Shown here in pieces: positions 54,733-62,450 of a stretch of DNA of 64,000 bases; position 1 is the stretch's first letter, and every line of letters begins with the position of its first letter. The position numbers were made by a program, and so were the translations under genes. The DNA is from Pseudomonas sessilinigenes (GTDB lineage Bacteria > Pseudomonadota > Gammaproteobacteria > Pseudomonadales > Pseudomonadaceae): NCBI RefSeq assembly GCF_003850565.1, contig NZ_CP027706.1, positions 5,518,001-5,582,000 on the forward strand, read 5' to 3'. Under the pieces are notes generated by a model. The model did not search any database and was not told where the DNA came from. It worked only from the letters and a program-made list of their open reading frames with translations.

Positions 54733-55740
54733 ATGACCGAACAGATCCTTTCAGAAGCCGAATACGACGCCATCACTCAAGCTGCCGCCCAATGGTGCAT
54801 GCGCCTGCATGAGCCTGACTGCAGCGATGCCGAGCGCCTCGCCTTCCAGCAATGGCATGATGCCGACCCCGTGCACGCCTTCGAATATGCCGCGATGTGC
54901 GAGATCTGGGAGGTGGCCGATCATCTGCCGGCCTCGGCGCTGACCCAGCCCCCCGCCCCGGCCAGGCCCGCACCTCGCCGCACCTGGCAACGCTATGGAG
55001 TAGCGGCGGCGATCACCTTGTGTGCATTGCCCCTGGCGGCCTACAGCGGGTGGGAACTGGGCTGGCTGCCCTCCTCCTACGAACGCTTCGAAGCCGGCGA
55101 CAGCCTGCGCACGGTAGTCCTGGCCGACGGCAGCCAGGTGGAGCTGAACCTGGGCAGCGCCCTGGTCTACAGCAACTACAAGGATCAACGCCGGGTCACC
55201 CTGAAAAAAGGCGAGGCGTTCTTCAAGGTCAGCCACGACAGCGAGCATCCGTTCGTGGTCAAGGCTGCCAGTGGCCAGGTCAAGGTCACTGGCACCCAGT
55301 TCAACGTGTGGATGTATCAGGACCAGGTGCGAGTCACCCTGCTGCAAGGTTCGGTGCTGGTGTCCAGCAATACTGCCCAACCTGGCGAGGGCTTTCGCCT
55401 GGAACCGGGCATGCAGGCCAACTACAAGGCTGGCGACTATGCACCGCAGATCAACCAGACCTACAGCAACGACAGCTCCCTGGCCTGGCGCAATGGCAAG
55501 CTGGTGCTCGACAACCTGGCGCTCAGCGATGCCCTGCCACTGATCAATCGCTACCTGGACCTGCCGGCACAGGTAGCTGACAGCCATACCGGCCAGATTC
55601 GCGTCGGCGGTATCTACAACACCCGGGACATCAAGAGCCTGTTGAGCTCGCTGCCCAAGGTGCTGCCGGTGTACCTGACCCGCAACCGCGACGGCAACCC
55701 GGTCATCAACTCGCTGCCGCAGTTCCCGCCAAAAAGCTGA
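54733..55740 (+). CDS. fpvR: FpvR-like anti-sigma factor
   Basis: A 335-residue FecR-family protein. The cytoplasmic anti-sigma domain (about 10-60) has AAQWCMRLHEPDCSDAERLAFQQW, one span lies at about 90-108, and the periplasmic FecR domain has LADGSQVELNLGSALVYSN and VTLKKGEAFFKV. The length matches FpvR, and the neighbour is pvdQ, as in pyoverdine loci. FpvR holds PvdS and FpvI inactive until ferripyoverdine binds FpvA. No sigma gene is adjacent, so its partners must be elsewhere. AGGAAGAG precedes the ATG. Confidence 0.8.
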   Translation: MTEQILSEAEYDAITQAAAQWCMRLHEPDCSDAERLAFQQWHDADPVHAFEYAAMCEIWEVADHLPASALTQPPAPARPAPRRTWQRYGVAAAITLCALPLAAYSGWELGWLPSSYERFEAGDSLRTVVLADGSQVELNLGSALVYSNYKDQRRVTLKKGEAFFKVSHDSEHPFVVKAASGQVKVTGTQFNVWMYQDQVRVTLLQGSVLVSSNTAQPGEGFRLEPGMQANYKAGDYAPQINQTYSNDSSLAWRNGKLVLDNLALSDALPLINRYLDLPAQVADSHTGQIRVGGIYNTRDIKSLLSSLPKVLPVYLTRNRDGNPVINSLPQFPPKS

Positions 55741-55767
55741 AGGCCGCCCCATTGCGGGGGCGGCCTT
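55740..55767. terminator. Hairpin between fpvR and pvdQ
   Basis: AAGGCCGCCCC-ATTGCG-GGGGCGGCCTT, eleven base pairs; the last base of the fpvR stop codon is the first base of the stem. It separates convergent genes. Confidence 0.65.
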
Positions 55768-55783
55768 CAGCGATCTCACTGGC

Positions 55784-58120
55784 TCAATGCCCGGATACTG
55801 GCAGCGCCTCCTTGCGCGGCTCTTCGATCGACTGCAATCGATAGCCCCGGTCCGCCTGGATCTGTGCCTCGCTGAAAGGCAGCTCGCTCCATTGGTTACG
55901 GGCAAAGGCCTGGGTCTGGTCGCGAAAATGGGCCGAACTCGGGTCGCTGGACAAGGAAAATGCCAATAATCCCAGGGCTCGCGGCCCCTGCCCATCGAAG
56001 CTGACCACGCTCAGGTAGCTGGTACCACTCACCACCTCACGCTTTCCAGCACTACCCGGCACGCTCTGCATGGCGTTGTAGATACCCAGGCTCTCGGGGC
56101 CACCGGGTACCGGAGTGGGCTGGCCACCCTGGCTGACCTGCTGGATATCGCCCCAACGAACATCATCGGCCAACCCGGCCTCCTTCACCTGTTGCAAGGA
56201 AGCCAGCATCGCCTCACGCATGGCCTGAGCGACGGGCGCACGGCTGATGGCCAAGCCTCTGGGGGTATGCAGCGGATCCTTGGGATCGAAGGCTACGCGC
56301 CAGACGTCCGGGCGCTGCAACAACTCCTGCATGATCCCCTGGAAATACACGAAGCCCAGCCCGGCCTGCAAACCAGCACTGCGATCCCAGGACTTGAGGC
56401 TGGCGCACAACGGTCCGAGGCGCTCGGCATCCGCTCCCAGGTCCTGCTCGCAGAACTGCAGCAAGTCCGGCATGACCTGCCCGGCCAGATAGACCTGCTC
56501 GTCATTGACCATGTGCTGCAAGTCACTGACCTGGGCCGTATGCAGGCGACCCAGGCGCTCCAGGGCGAAGCGTGCGCGCATCTTCAAGGGCACGTCCTGC
56601 TGGCTGATCACCGGCGAGAAGCCCTCCAGCGGAGCAACGGGATTGACCATCCAGGCCGAGTCATTGGAATGCTGCAGATAGTCGTTACGGGCCAGTTGTG
56701 GCAGCTGGCTGGCGGCAAAGATACCCGGCTGGGCCGCTGCCGGGTCGATGTCCCAGGCACACGCACGCCGCGAACCATCAAGGACGATGACCTGGGTTCC
56801 GGCCCGCGGGTCGCTGCAAAGCGCCAGCTTGGCCTGGGTGACGTTGGGTACCACCGATTGGTTCATATACAAGGCTCGCCCCTGGTCATCCACGGCCAGC
56901 GTGTTGACCCAGGGAATGCCCTGCAAGCGATGTACGCTGTCCTGCAGGCCAGCAATGCTGGAGGCCTGATTCATGGCTTGCCACTGGGTCAGCACCCGAG
57001 TGTTGTCCAGGTTCGCGTCACGCAGGCTGTAAGCGTATTGCCGGTTCCAGTCCAGCTCACCAGGCCATTGCACCACGGGGCCGAACTCCGAGCTGTAGAG
57101 TGTGCGCGATTGGCTCTGCAACTGGCCATCCACCCCCTTGACCTGCACCGTCACGACCTGGCGCACCAGAGGCACCGAACGGCCATCCAGCAAATACCGG
57201 GTCGGGTCCTTGGGGTCGAGTTGCAGGCGGTACAGGGTGAAATGCTTGGAGGCGTCCACCGTATGCGTCCAGGCCAGGTGCTGGTTGAAGCCGATATTGA
57301 TCAGCGGTAGTCCGGGCAAGGCCGCACCCATGACATCCAGCTGACCAGGAATGGTCAGGTGCATTTGGTAAAAGCGCATGGCGCCAACCCAGGGAAAGTG
57401 CGGGTTGGCCAACAGCAATCCGCGGCCATTGAACGAGCGCTCGCTGCCGATGGCCACCGCGTTGCTGCCTCGATCCAGGGCAAAGCGCTGCTGGCGCGCG
57501 GAGGCCAGCTGCCAGGCCTGTGCCGACAATCCGGCCTGCGCTACAACGCCTGGCGGCGCGGCCCCAGCCAGGGCCTCGGCGAACTGCCCGGCCCCGCCCT
57601 CCACTAACAAGCGCCGGGTCAACTTCACCAAGTCCGCCGTGGTCAATGCCCGCACCCACTCGCCCTGGCACTGTTCTGGCAGTCCCTGCTTGCGGCGCTC
57701 AGCCAATTGACGGTTATACCCTTCGACATAACCCTGCATGCGCTCGCGCATCGCCGGAGTCTGCGCCTGCCAGAATGCTTCGACGGCCTGGGGAGTATTG
57801 AGCCAGCTGAAGAACACATCGCTGCTGAGATTGTCTCGCTGCTCCAGAGTCTGCGCCTCAGGGCCGAAATACCGTGAACGCTGGGCATTCACCGTCAACA
57901 CTTCATTGGCCAGCAGGCACAGGTTGTCCTGGGCATAGGCATAACCGATGCCGTATCCCAGGCCACGCTCATCGCTGGCACGGATGTGCGGCACGCCGAA
58001 GCTGGTGCGACGGATCTCGGCTCGCGTCTGTTCCGGCTGGGCCAGCGCCTGGACGCCGCAACTGAAGCCCAGAACCAGGGCTGCAAGGCAAAAATTCGGG
58101 AACTGCCTGGAAATGATCAC
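55784..58120 (-). CDS. pvdQ: Acyl-homoserine-lactone / pyoverdine precursor acylase PvdQ
   Basis: A 778-residue Ntn-hydrolase. The signal peptide is about 1-28 (ending ALAQ), then an alpha chain, linker and beta chain. Autocleavage is expected before Ser219 in LDRGSNAVAIG. SERSFNGRGLLLANPHFPW and HTVDASKHFTLYRLQL are active-site stretches. PvdQ removes the fatty acyl chain from the pyoverdine precursor in the periplasm and also cleaves long-chain AHL signals. The start is GTG at 58120 with AGGAG five bases upstream. A possible PvdS box lies 117 bases upstream. Confidence 0.93.
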   Translation of the reverse strand: MIISRQFPNFCLAALVLGFSCGVQALAQPEQTRAEIRRTSFGVPHIRASDERGLGYGIGYAYAQDNLCLLANEVLTVNAQRSRYFGPEAQTLEQRDNLSSDVFFSWLNTPQAVEAFWQAQTPAMRERMQGYVEGYNRQLAERRKQGLPEQCQGEWVRALTTADLVKLTRRLLVEGGAGQFAEALAGAAPPGVVAQAGLSAQAWQLASARQQRFALDRGSNAVAIGSERSFNGRGLLLANPHFPWVGAMRFYQMHLTIPGQLDVMGAALPGLPLINIGFNQHLAWTHTVDASKHFTLYRLQLDPKDPTRYLLDGRSVPLVRQVVTVQVKGVDGQLQSQSRTLYSSEFGPVVQWPGELDWNRQYAYSLRDANLDNTRVLTQWQAMNQASSIAGLQDSVHRLQGIPWVNTLAVDDQGRALYMNQSVVPNVTQAKLALCSDPRAGTQVIVLDGSRRACAWDIDPAAAQPGIFAASQLPQLARNDYLQHSNDSAWMVNPVAPLEGFSPVISQQDVPLKMRARFALERLGRLHTAQVSDLQHMVNDEQVYLAGQVMPDLLQFCEQDLGADAERLGPLCASLKSWDRSAGLQAGLGFVYFQGIMQELLQRPDVWRVAFDPKDPLHTPRGLAISRAPVAQAMREAMLASLQQVKEAGLADDVRWGDIQQVSQGGQPTPVPGGPESLGIYNAMQSVPGSAGKREVVSGTSYLSVVSFDGQGPRALGLLAFSLSSDPSSAHFRDQTQAFARNQWSELPFSEAQIQADRGYRLQSIEEPRKEALPVSGH

Positions 58121-58236
58121 ACCGACTCCTGATACAGAAATACAGAACCAGGGCTGGGGTGCAGGAAGAATGGGCAGGGCCGCCAGCCTGGGCATCCGGC
58201 CGGGCACGGATAACCCGGCGCCTGCCTGCCATACAG

Positions 58237-58260
58237 ACGAAGCCGATGGAAAAAAATTAA
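58237..58260 (-). promoter_or_regulatory. Possible iron-starvation (PvdS) promoter box of pvdQ
   Basis: On the minus strand TTAAT, sixteen bases, CGT, compared with TAAAT-N16/17-CGT; one mismatch in the -35. It lies 117 bases before the GTG. Confidence 0.4.
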
Positions 58261-58268
58261 CCGCACCG

Positions 58269-58315
58269 CGCCTTTATCAAGGCGGTCATGACATGTCAGC
58301 GACCTGATACTGACA
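58269..58315. repeat. Two inverted repeats between pvdQ and the Fur-like gene
   Basis: CGCCTT-TATC-AAGGCG (58269-58284) and TGTCAG-N10-CTGACA (58294-58315). Either could be an operator for the divergent genes; no protein is identified. Confidence 0.35.
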
Positions 58316-58419
58316 ATTTTTCTACATCCAGGGCCTCATGATTTGCCCTGCTCGTTCGTCTAGTTACTAGAGCACCCATCATTCTTTTCCTGATCAGGCT
58401 CTGATTAAGGAGTTTTTGC

Positions 58420-58800
58420 ATGTACAACCCGCAACTGCCAATGGACGGCAATACCGTGACCAGAACGCCCTCCCTGAACGCCGGCGCTGGTGTCTTCGGC
58501 AAAAACGTCGAGCGCCACAGCAACGAACGAATCAAGCACATGCTCAAGAGCTTCGGCCTGCGAACCAGCCTGATTCGCCTGAAAGTCATCGATGCCCTGC
58601 TCACTGCGGCCCAGAGCGAACGCTCCCTGGGAGTACGCGGCATCCACAGCCAACTGCTGGAACTGGATATTCCATTGTCGTTTCTAAGCGTGCGGGAAGT
58701 ATTGAAGCGACTCTGCAGCGAGGGCGTCATCACCCTCAACGCAGACAAGAGCTACAGCCTGCACCAGCAGGCGGCAGCGGTGTTGGACGGCCTTGCCTGA
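58420..58800 (+). CDS. Fur-like DNA-binding protein lacking the metal-sensing domain
   Basis: A 126-residue protein. After a flexible N-terminus (1-30), residues about 35-115 form a Fur-type winged helix: HMLKSFGLRTSLIRLKVIDALL, GVRGIHSQLLELD, LSFLSVREVLKRLCSEGVITLN. It lacks the C-terminal dimerisation domain and the His/Cys metal sites of true Fur (about 134-150 residues with HxHHxH). Similar short proteins in Pseudomonas are annotated as Fe2+/Zn2+ uptake regulation protein. AAGGAG precedes the ATG. Divergent from pvdQ, so it may affect pyoverdine maturation. Confidence 0.75.
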   Translation: MYNPQLPMDGNTVTRTPSLNAGAGVFGKNVERHSNERIKHMLKSFGLRTSLIRLKVIDALLTAAQSERSLGVRGIHSQLLELDIPLSFLSVREVLKRLCSEGVITLNADKSYSLHQQAAAVLDGLA

Positions 58801-58817
58801 GGCCGCCCGGCACGGGC

Positions 58818-59006
58818 TCAAGGCTTGACCTTGCGCCGCATCACGCCATTGATCACCACCACGATAACGGCCACGGCGATGGCGATGTACTGGAAGGTCT
58901 TCTCGCTGATGACGCCGCTGTTCTGTAGGTAGGAAAGGCCAAACATGATTCCCAGGACTGCCAGGGAAATCAGAATCGAATATTTCAAACGTTGTGACTG
59001 GGTCAT
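58818..59006 (-). CDS. Small two-span membrane protein
   Basis: A 62-residue protein with two hydrophobic segments (about 9-27 and 40-56) and a basic tail MRRKVKP. No named family recognised. AGGA lies eight bases before the ATG at 59006. Tail-to-tail with the Fur-like gene. Confidence 0.72.
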   Translation of the reverse strand: MTQSQRLKYSILISLAVLGIMFGLSYLQNSGVISEKTFQYIAIAVAVIVVVINGVMRRKVKP

Positions 59007-59177
59007 TGCCGGAATCCTGAAGCTGAAATTGTATCCGCTGTGTATCAAGGCCAATGCCAAGCACATACCCGGATACGGGGATGTGCGGGGCAAATCGGGG
59101 TCACATGGTACAGGCGCGCTGGAGATTTTTCTTCCTCCCCGCCTTGTCATGTTCCCTGTGCCTTTGAGGATCGAGAA

Positions 59178-59306
59178 ATGCTTCGTCGAATCACACTGCT
59201 GATTCCCCTGCTGGCCATACTGACCTTGTCGGGTTGCATCATCATGCCCCGCGATGGCTGGCATCACCGTTACTACGGTGGTGGCCCCGGCTACTACCAC
59301 CGCTAA
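59178..59306 (+). CDS. Very small lipoprotein
   Basis: A 42-residue protein: signal peptide MLRRITLLIPLLAILTL and lipobox LSGC (Cys20), then a short Gly/Tyr/His-rich tail (DGWHHRYYGGGPGYYHR). GAGGATCGAG precedes the ATG. It resembles small YX-type lipoproteins annotated in many proteobacteria. The His-rich tail could bind metal, but this is speculation. Confidence 0.7.
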   Translation: MLRRITLLIPLLAILTLSGCIIMPRDGWHHRYYGGGPGYYHR

Positions 59307-59389
59307 GTCATCCGGCCAAGCCATCGGCCATCCCCGCCCACTTGACCAACGCCCGCCCTGCTGCGGGCGTTTTGCTGCCTGCGCCAGGC

Positions 59390-60304
59390 TCAAGGCCTGG
59401 CGGGGCAATGGCCCTGGCGGGCGAACAGCTCCACCAGCCAATCGACGAATGCCCGTACCCGGGTAGAGAGCTGGCGCTGCGGCGGATAGAGCGCGGTCAA
59501 GGGCAAGGGCGGCGGCGCATAAGCCTGGAGCACCTCTTGCAAGGCCCCCGCCTGCAACGAGTGGGCAGCATGGTAGTACGGCGCCTGCACCAATCCATAG
59601 CCAGCCTCGCAAGCCGCCAGGTAACCGTCGGCACTGTTGACCGAGACCTGCCTGGGCAGCTCGACCTCCCGCAACAACCCATCCTGGACAAACTCCAGGC
59701 CATAGCGCTTGCCGGAGACGCTGGAAAAATACTCCACCATCCGGTGCCCTTGCAGATCCTCGAGAGACCGCGGAATACCGTACTGCCGCAAGTAGCCAGG
59801 GCTGGCGCAGGTGACCTGGGGCATCTGCGCCAAGGGTCTTGCCACCAGGCGGTCATCCAGGACCGGGCCACCGCGCAAAGCGCAATCGACCCCCTCGCGA
59901 ATCAGGTCCACCGGGCGATCGTTGAGGCCGATCTCCAACTCGATCAACGGATAGCGAGCGGAGAACTCCGGCAGCGCCGGCATCAGGATCAGGCGACCAA
60001 CTCCGGCCGGCATATCGACCCGCAACGTACCCCGCGGATTACGACGATCCTGGGAAAACACGGCCTCGGTTTCCTCCAGGTCCGCCAGCAGGCGCACGCA
60101 ACGCTGGTAATAGGCGACGCCATCCAGGGTCGGACTGACCTGGCGAGTGGTGCGGTGCAGCAACTGCACCCCCAGGTAGGCCTCCAGCTGCTTGATCAGG
60201 ATGGTCACCGAAGCCCTGGGCAACTGGAGGCTGTCGGCAGCCCGGGCAAAACCACCGAGTTCGACGATCCGGGTGAAGACACGCATGGCGTTGAAACGGT
60301 CCAT
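59390..60304 (-). CDS. LysR family regulator divergent from aldo/keto reductase
   Basis: A 304-residue LysR protein: MDRFNAMRVFTRIVELGGFARAADSLQLPRASVTILIKQLEAYLG (in blocks) is the winged helix and linker; GVDCALRGGPVLDDRLVARPL lies in the effector domain. This is the common LTTR type beside oxidoreductases. The ATG at 60304 has GGAGG four bases upstream. It should control the aldo/keto reductase gene; the 115-base AT-rich intergenic region would hold the sites. Confidence 0.88.
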   Translation of the reverse strand: MDRFNAMRVFTRIVELGGFARAADSLQLPRASVTILIKQLEAYLGVQLLHRTTRQVSPTLDGVAYYQRCVRLLADLEETEAVFSQDRRNPRGTLRVDMPAGVGRLILMPALPEFSARYPLIELEIGLNDRPVDLIREGVDCALRGGPVLDDRLVARPLAQMPQVTCASPGYLRQYGIPRSLEDLQGHRMVEYFSSVSGKRYGLEFVQDGLLREVELPRQVSVNSADGYLAACEAGYGLVQAPYYHAAHSLQAGALQEVLQAYAPPPLPLTALYPPQRQLSTRVRAFVDWLVELFARQGHCPARP

Positions 60305-60419
60305 CACTCCTCCGATAATTGTTTAGAAAATAATAATAGTGATAGTGATTTTTGCCTGTTTATCCGAATTTTGTCGAGCAGCACAATAGCGCCATCCCCC
60401 ACCATCGGAGTATCCGACA

Positions 60420-61415
60420 ATGCACACTCGACAATTGGGCCGTAACGGCCCGCAGGTTTCCGCCATAGGCCTGGGCTGCATGGGCATGAGCGACTTCTAC
60501 ACCACCGGCAGCGATCCCCGGGAGTCCATCGCCACCTTGCATCGAGCCATGGAGCTGGGCATCACCCTGCTGGACACCGCCGACATGTACGGTCCCCACA
60601 GCAACGAAGAGCTGATCGGCCAGGCGATTCGCGGCAAACGCGAGCACGTGTTCCTGGCCAGCAAGTTCGGCATTGTCCGCGACCCCAGCAAACCCTCTGC
60701 CCGCGAGGTCGATGGCCGCCCGGAATATGTGCGCGCCGCCATCGATGGCAGCCTGCGACGCCTGGGAGTCGATACCCTGGACCTGTATTACCAGCACCGC
60801 ATCGATCCCGAGGTCCCCATCGAGGAAACCGTCGGTGCCATGGCCGAACTGGTGAAAGCCGGCAAGGTACGTTACCTGGGGCTGAGCGAAGCCTCGGCGA
60901 GCACCCTGGAACGAGCGCACAAGGTCCACCCCATCAGCGCCCTGCAAAGCGAGTACTCATTGTGGAGCCGCGACCCCGAGGAAAACGACTGCCTTGCCAC
61001 CTGCCAGCGCCTGGGCATCGCTTTCGTTCCCTACAGCCCGCTGGGCCGGGGTTTTCTCACCGGCGCCCTGAAGAGCCCGGACGACTTCGCTGCCGATGAT
61101 TACCGGCGTTTCAACCCGCGGTTCCAGGGAGAGAACTTCCAGAGCAACCTGCGCCTGGTGGAACAGGTGCAGCAGTTGGCGATACAGAAGGAGGTCAGCG
61201 CTGGGCAACTGGCCCTGGCCTGGGTCCTGGCCCAGGGTGAATACCTGATACCCATCCCCGGTACCAAGCAGCGGCGCTATCTGGAGGAGAACGTAGCGGC
61301 CCTGGACGTGCGCCTGAGCGCCGACGACCTGGCGTCGCTGGGCCGCATCTTCAGCCCGCAAGCCACCGCCGGCACTCGCTACAGCGAAGAGGTGATGGCC
61401 CTGCTCAATCGCTGA
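60420..61415 (+). CDS. Aldo/keto reductase
   Basis: A 331-residue TIM-barrel oxidoreductase with the AKR tetrad: Asp and Tyr in [18 protein letters not shown], Lys in FLASKFG, His in [20 protein letters not shown] is the family opening. It should reduce aldehydes or ketones with NADPH, physiological substrate unknown. A strong terminator follows. Confidence 0.92.
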   Translation: MHTRQLGRNGPQVSAIGLGCMGMSDFYTTGSDPRESIATLHRAMELGITLLDTADMYGPHSNEELIGQAIRGKREHVFLASKFGIVRDPSKPSAREVDGRPEYVRAAIDGSLRRLGVDTLDLYYQHRIDPEVPIEETVGAMAELVKAGKVRYLGLSEASASTLERAHKVHPISALQSEYSLWSRDPEENDCLATCQRLGIAFVPYSPLGRGFLTGALKSPDDFAADDYRRFNPRFQGENFQSNLRLVEQVQQLAIQKEVSAGQLALAWVLAQGEYLIPIPGTKQRRYLEENVAALDVRLSADDLASLGRIFSPQATAGTRYSEEVMALLNR

Positions 61416-61421
61416 AACGAC

Positions 61422-61459
61422 AAGGCCGGGGTCGCTGGTAAAGCGCCCCGGCCTTTTTT
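61422..61459 (+). terminator. Rho-independent terminator of the aldo/keto reductase gene
   Basis: AAGGCCGGGG and CCCCGGCCTT with a GC-rich inner stem, followed by TTTTTT. Confidence 0.88.
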
Positions 61460-61467
61460 AGCCCGAC

Positions 61468-62001
61468 TCAGGCCTTGGCGGAGGTGGAGCCGTCTTTGTT
61501 GGGCACCGTAGTGCCGTTGCCCTTGCCGTAGTTCTGCAAGCTCTGCAGGACGTAGATGGCCTTCTTGTACTCAGGGATCAGGTAGTTGGCGTACTTGTTG
61601 CCCTTGAGGTTGTTGTTCTGGATGTCGTCGAGCTTCATCGCGAAATACTCCAGGGCGTTGAACGACTCCTCAGGATTTTTCGGGATGCCAAAACGGTCGA
61701 ACTTGTCACCGGCATTGATCAGGTTCAACGCCGTCACGTCCGAGATCAAACCGTTGTTCTTGAGGAAGGTACTCATGCTCCCCAAGGACTTGATAGTGAC
61801 GTTGGTCGGATCGAAACCCTTGATTTGCTTGTGCAGCTTGAGCTGATCCATCTTGCGGACATCGAGCACCGTAGGGTTCTGCCCCACCTGGCCCAGGATC
61901 TGCCGGACCTTGGCGCTTTGCGGGACTTTCTTCACGTCGCCACCGCTCTGGTTCAATAGACCGGCCTTGCTGCTCCAGCCCCCAACGTATCCGATTGCCA
62001 T
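61468..62001 (-). CDS. Unrecognised 177-residue Lys/Asn-rich protein
   Basis: A soluble protein with no signal peptide or membrane span. The N-terminus is Gly/Ser-rich (MAIGYVGGWSSKAGLLNQSGGD). A helical middle includes MDQLKLHKQIKGFDPTNVTIKSLG, MSTFLKNNGLISDVTALNLINAGD and a SFNALEYFAMKLDDIQNNNLKGNKYANYL stretch. The tail is Gly/Ser/Thr-rich. Lys and Asn greatly outnumber Arg, unlike most neighbours. Ends rich in small polar residues without a leader are seen in type III-secreted or surface proteins, but no such genes are nearby. Not assigned to a family. The aldo/keto reductase terminator lies just beyond its stop. Confidence 0.72.
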   Translation of the reverse strand: MAIGYVGGWSSKAGLLNQSGGDVKKVPQSAKVRQILGQVGQNPTVLDVRKMDQLKLHKQIKGFDPTNVTIKSLGSMSTFLKNNGLISDVTALNLINAGDKFDRFGIPKNPEESFNALEYFAMKLDDIQNNNLKGNKYANYLIPEYKKAIYVLQSLQNYGKGNGTTVPNKDGSTSAKA

Positions 62002-62357
62002 ACTGATACTCCTGTAGTCCGGCTTTCCAATTCCCCTGCGGGCTATCTTCGGACTCTGCGAAAAGTCCTGGATAAGCTACTCAAACAGGGTAACTGCTGT
62101 ATTGAAACATCTGAATGGACGCAAGTATCAACGCCGAAACAATCATCGCCAATGATTTATTTCCACAATTTACAATTTTCGTACATTTTCGACACGATCT
62201 CCCAAAGGCCCGTATTTAAAGGGTCTCAGCACTTCAAAAAACCTTCCCTGGATCGATTTTGGCTATCTGAAAGGTATCAAGCCTGAAAAATCCAGCACCT
62301 GCTCAGCATTCCGGCAGACTCTTTGCTAATAAATTCAAACTTTTTGGACAAACGTCC

Positions 62358-62384
62358 TAAAGAGCCCTGGATTCGTGCCGACAA
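62358..62384 (+). promoter_or_regulatory. Sigma-28 (FliA) promoter of the dCache chemoreceptor
   Basis: TAAAGAGC, eleven bases, GCCGACAA, compared with TAAAGTTT-N11-GCCGATAA. The first five bases of each half match exactly and only four of sixteen differ. It lies 67 bases before the ATG. The remaining intergenic stretch (62002-62357) is AT-rich and I see nothing else in it. Confidence 0.75.
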
Positions 62385-62450
62385 CTTATGAATGCCCCTA
62401 GCAAGGTGCAGCCCCCAAAGAATAAGAAACGCTCGGTAAGGACAGGTCCC

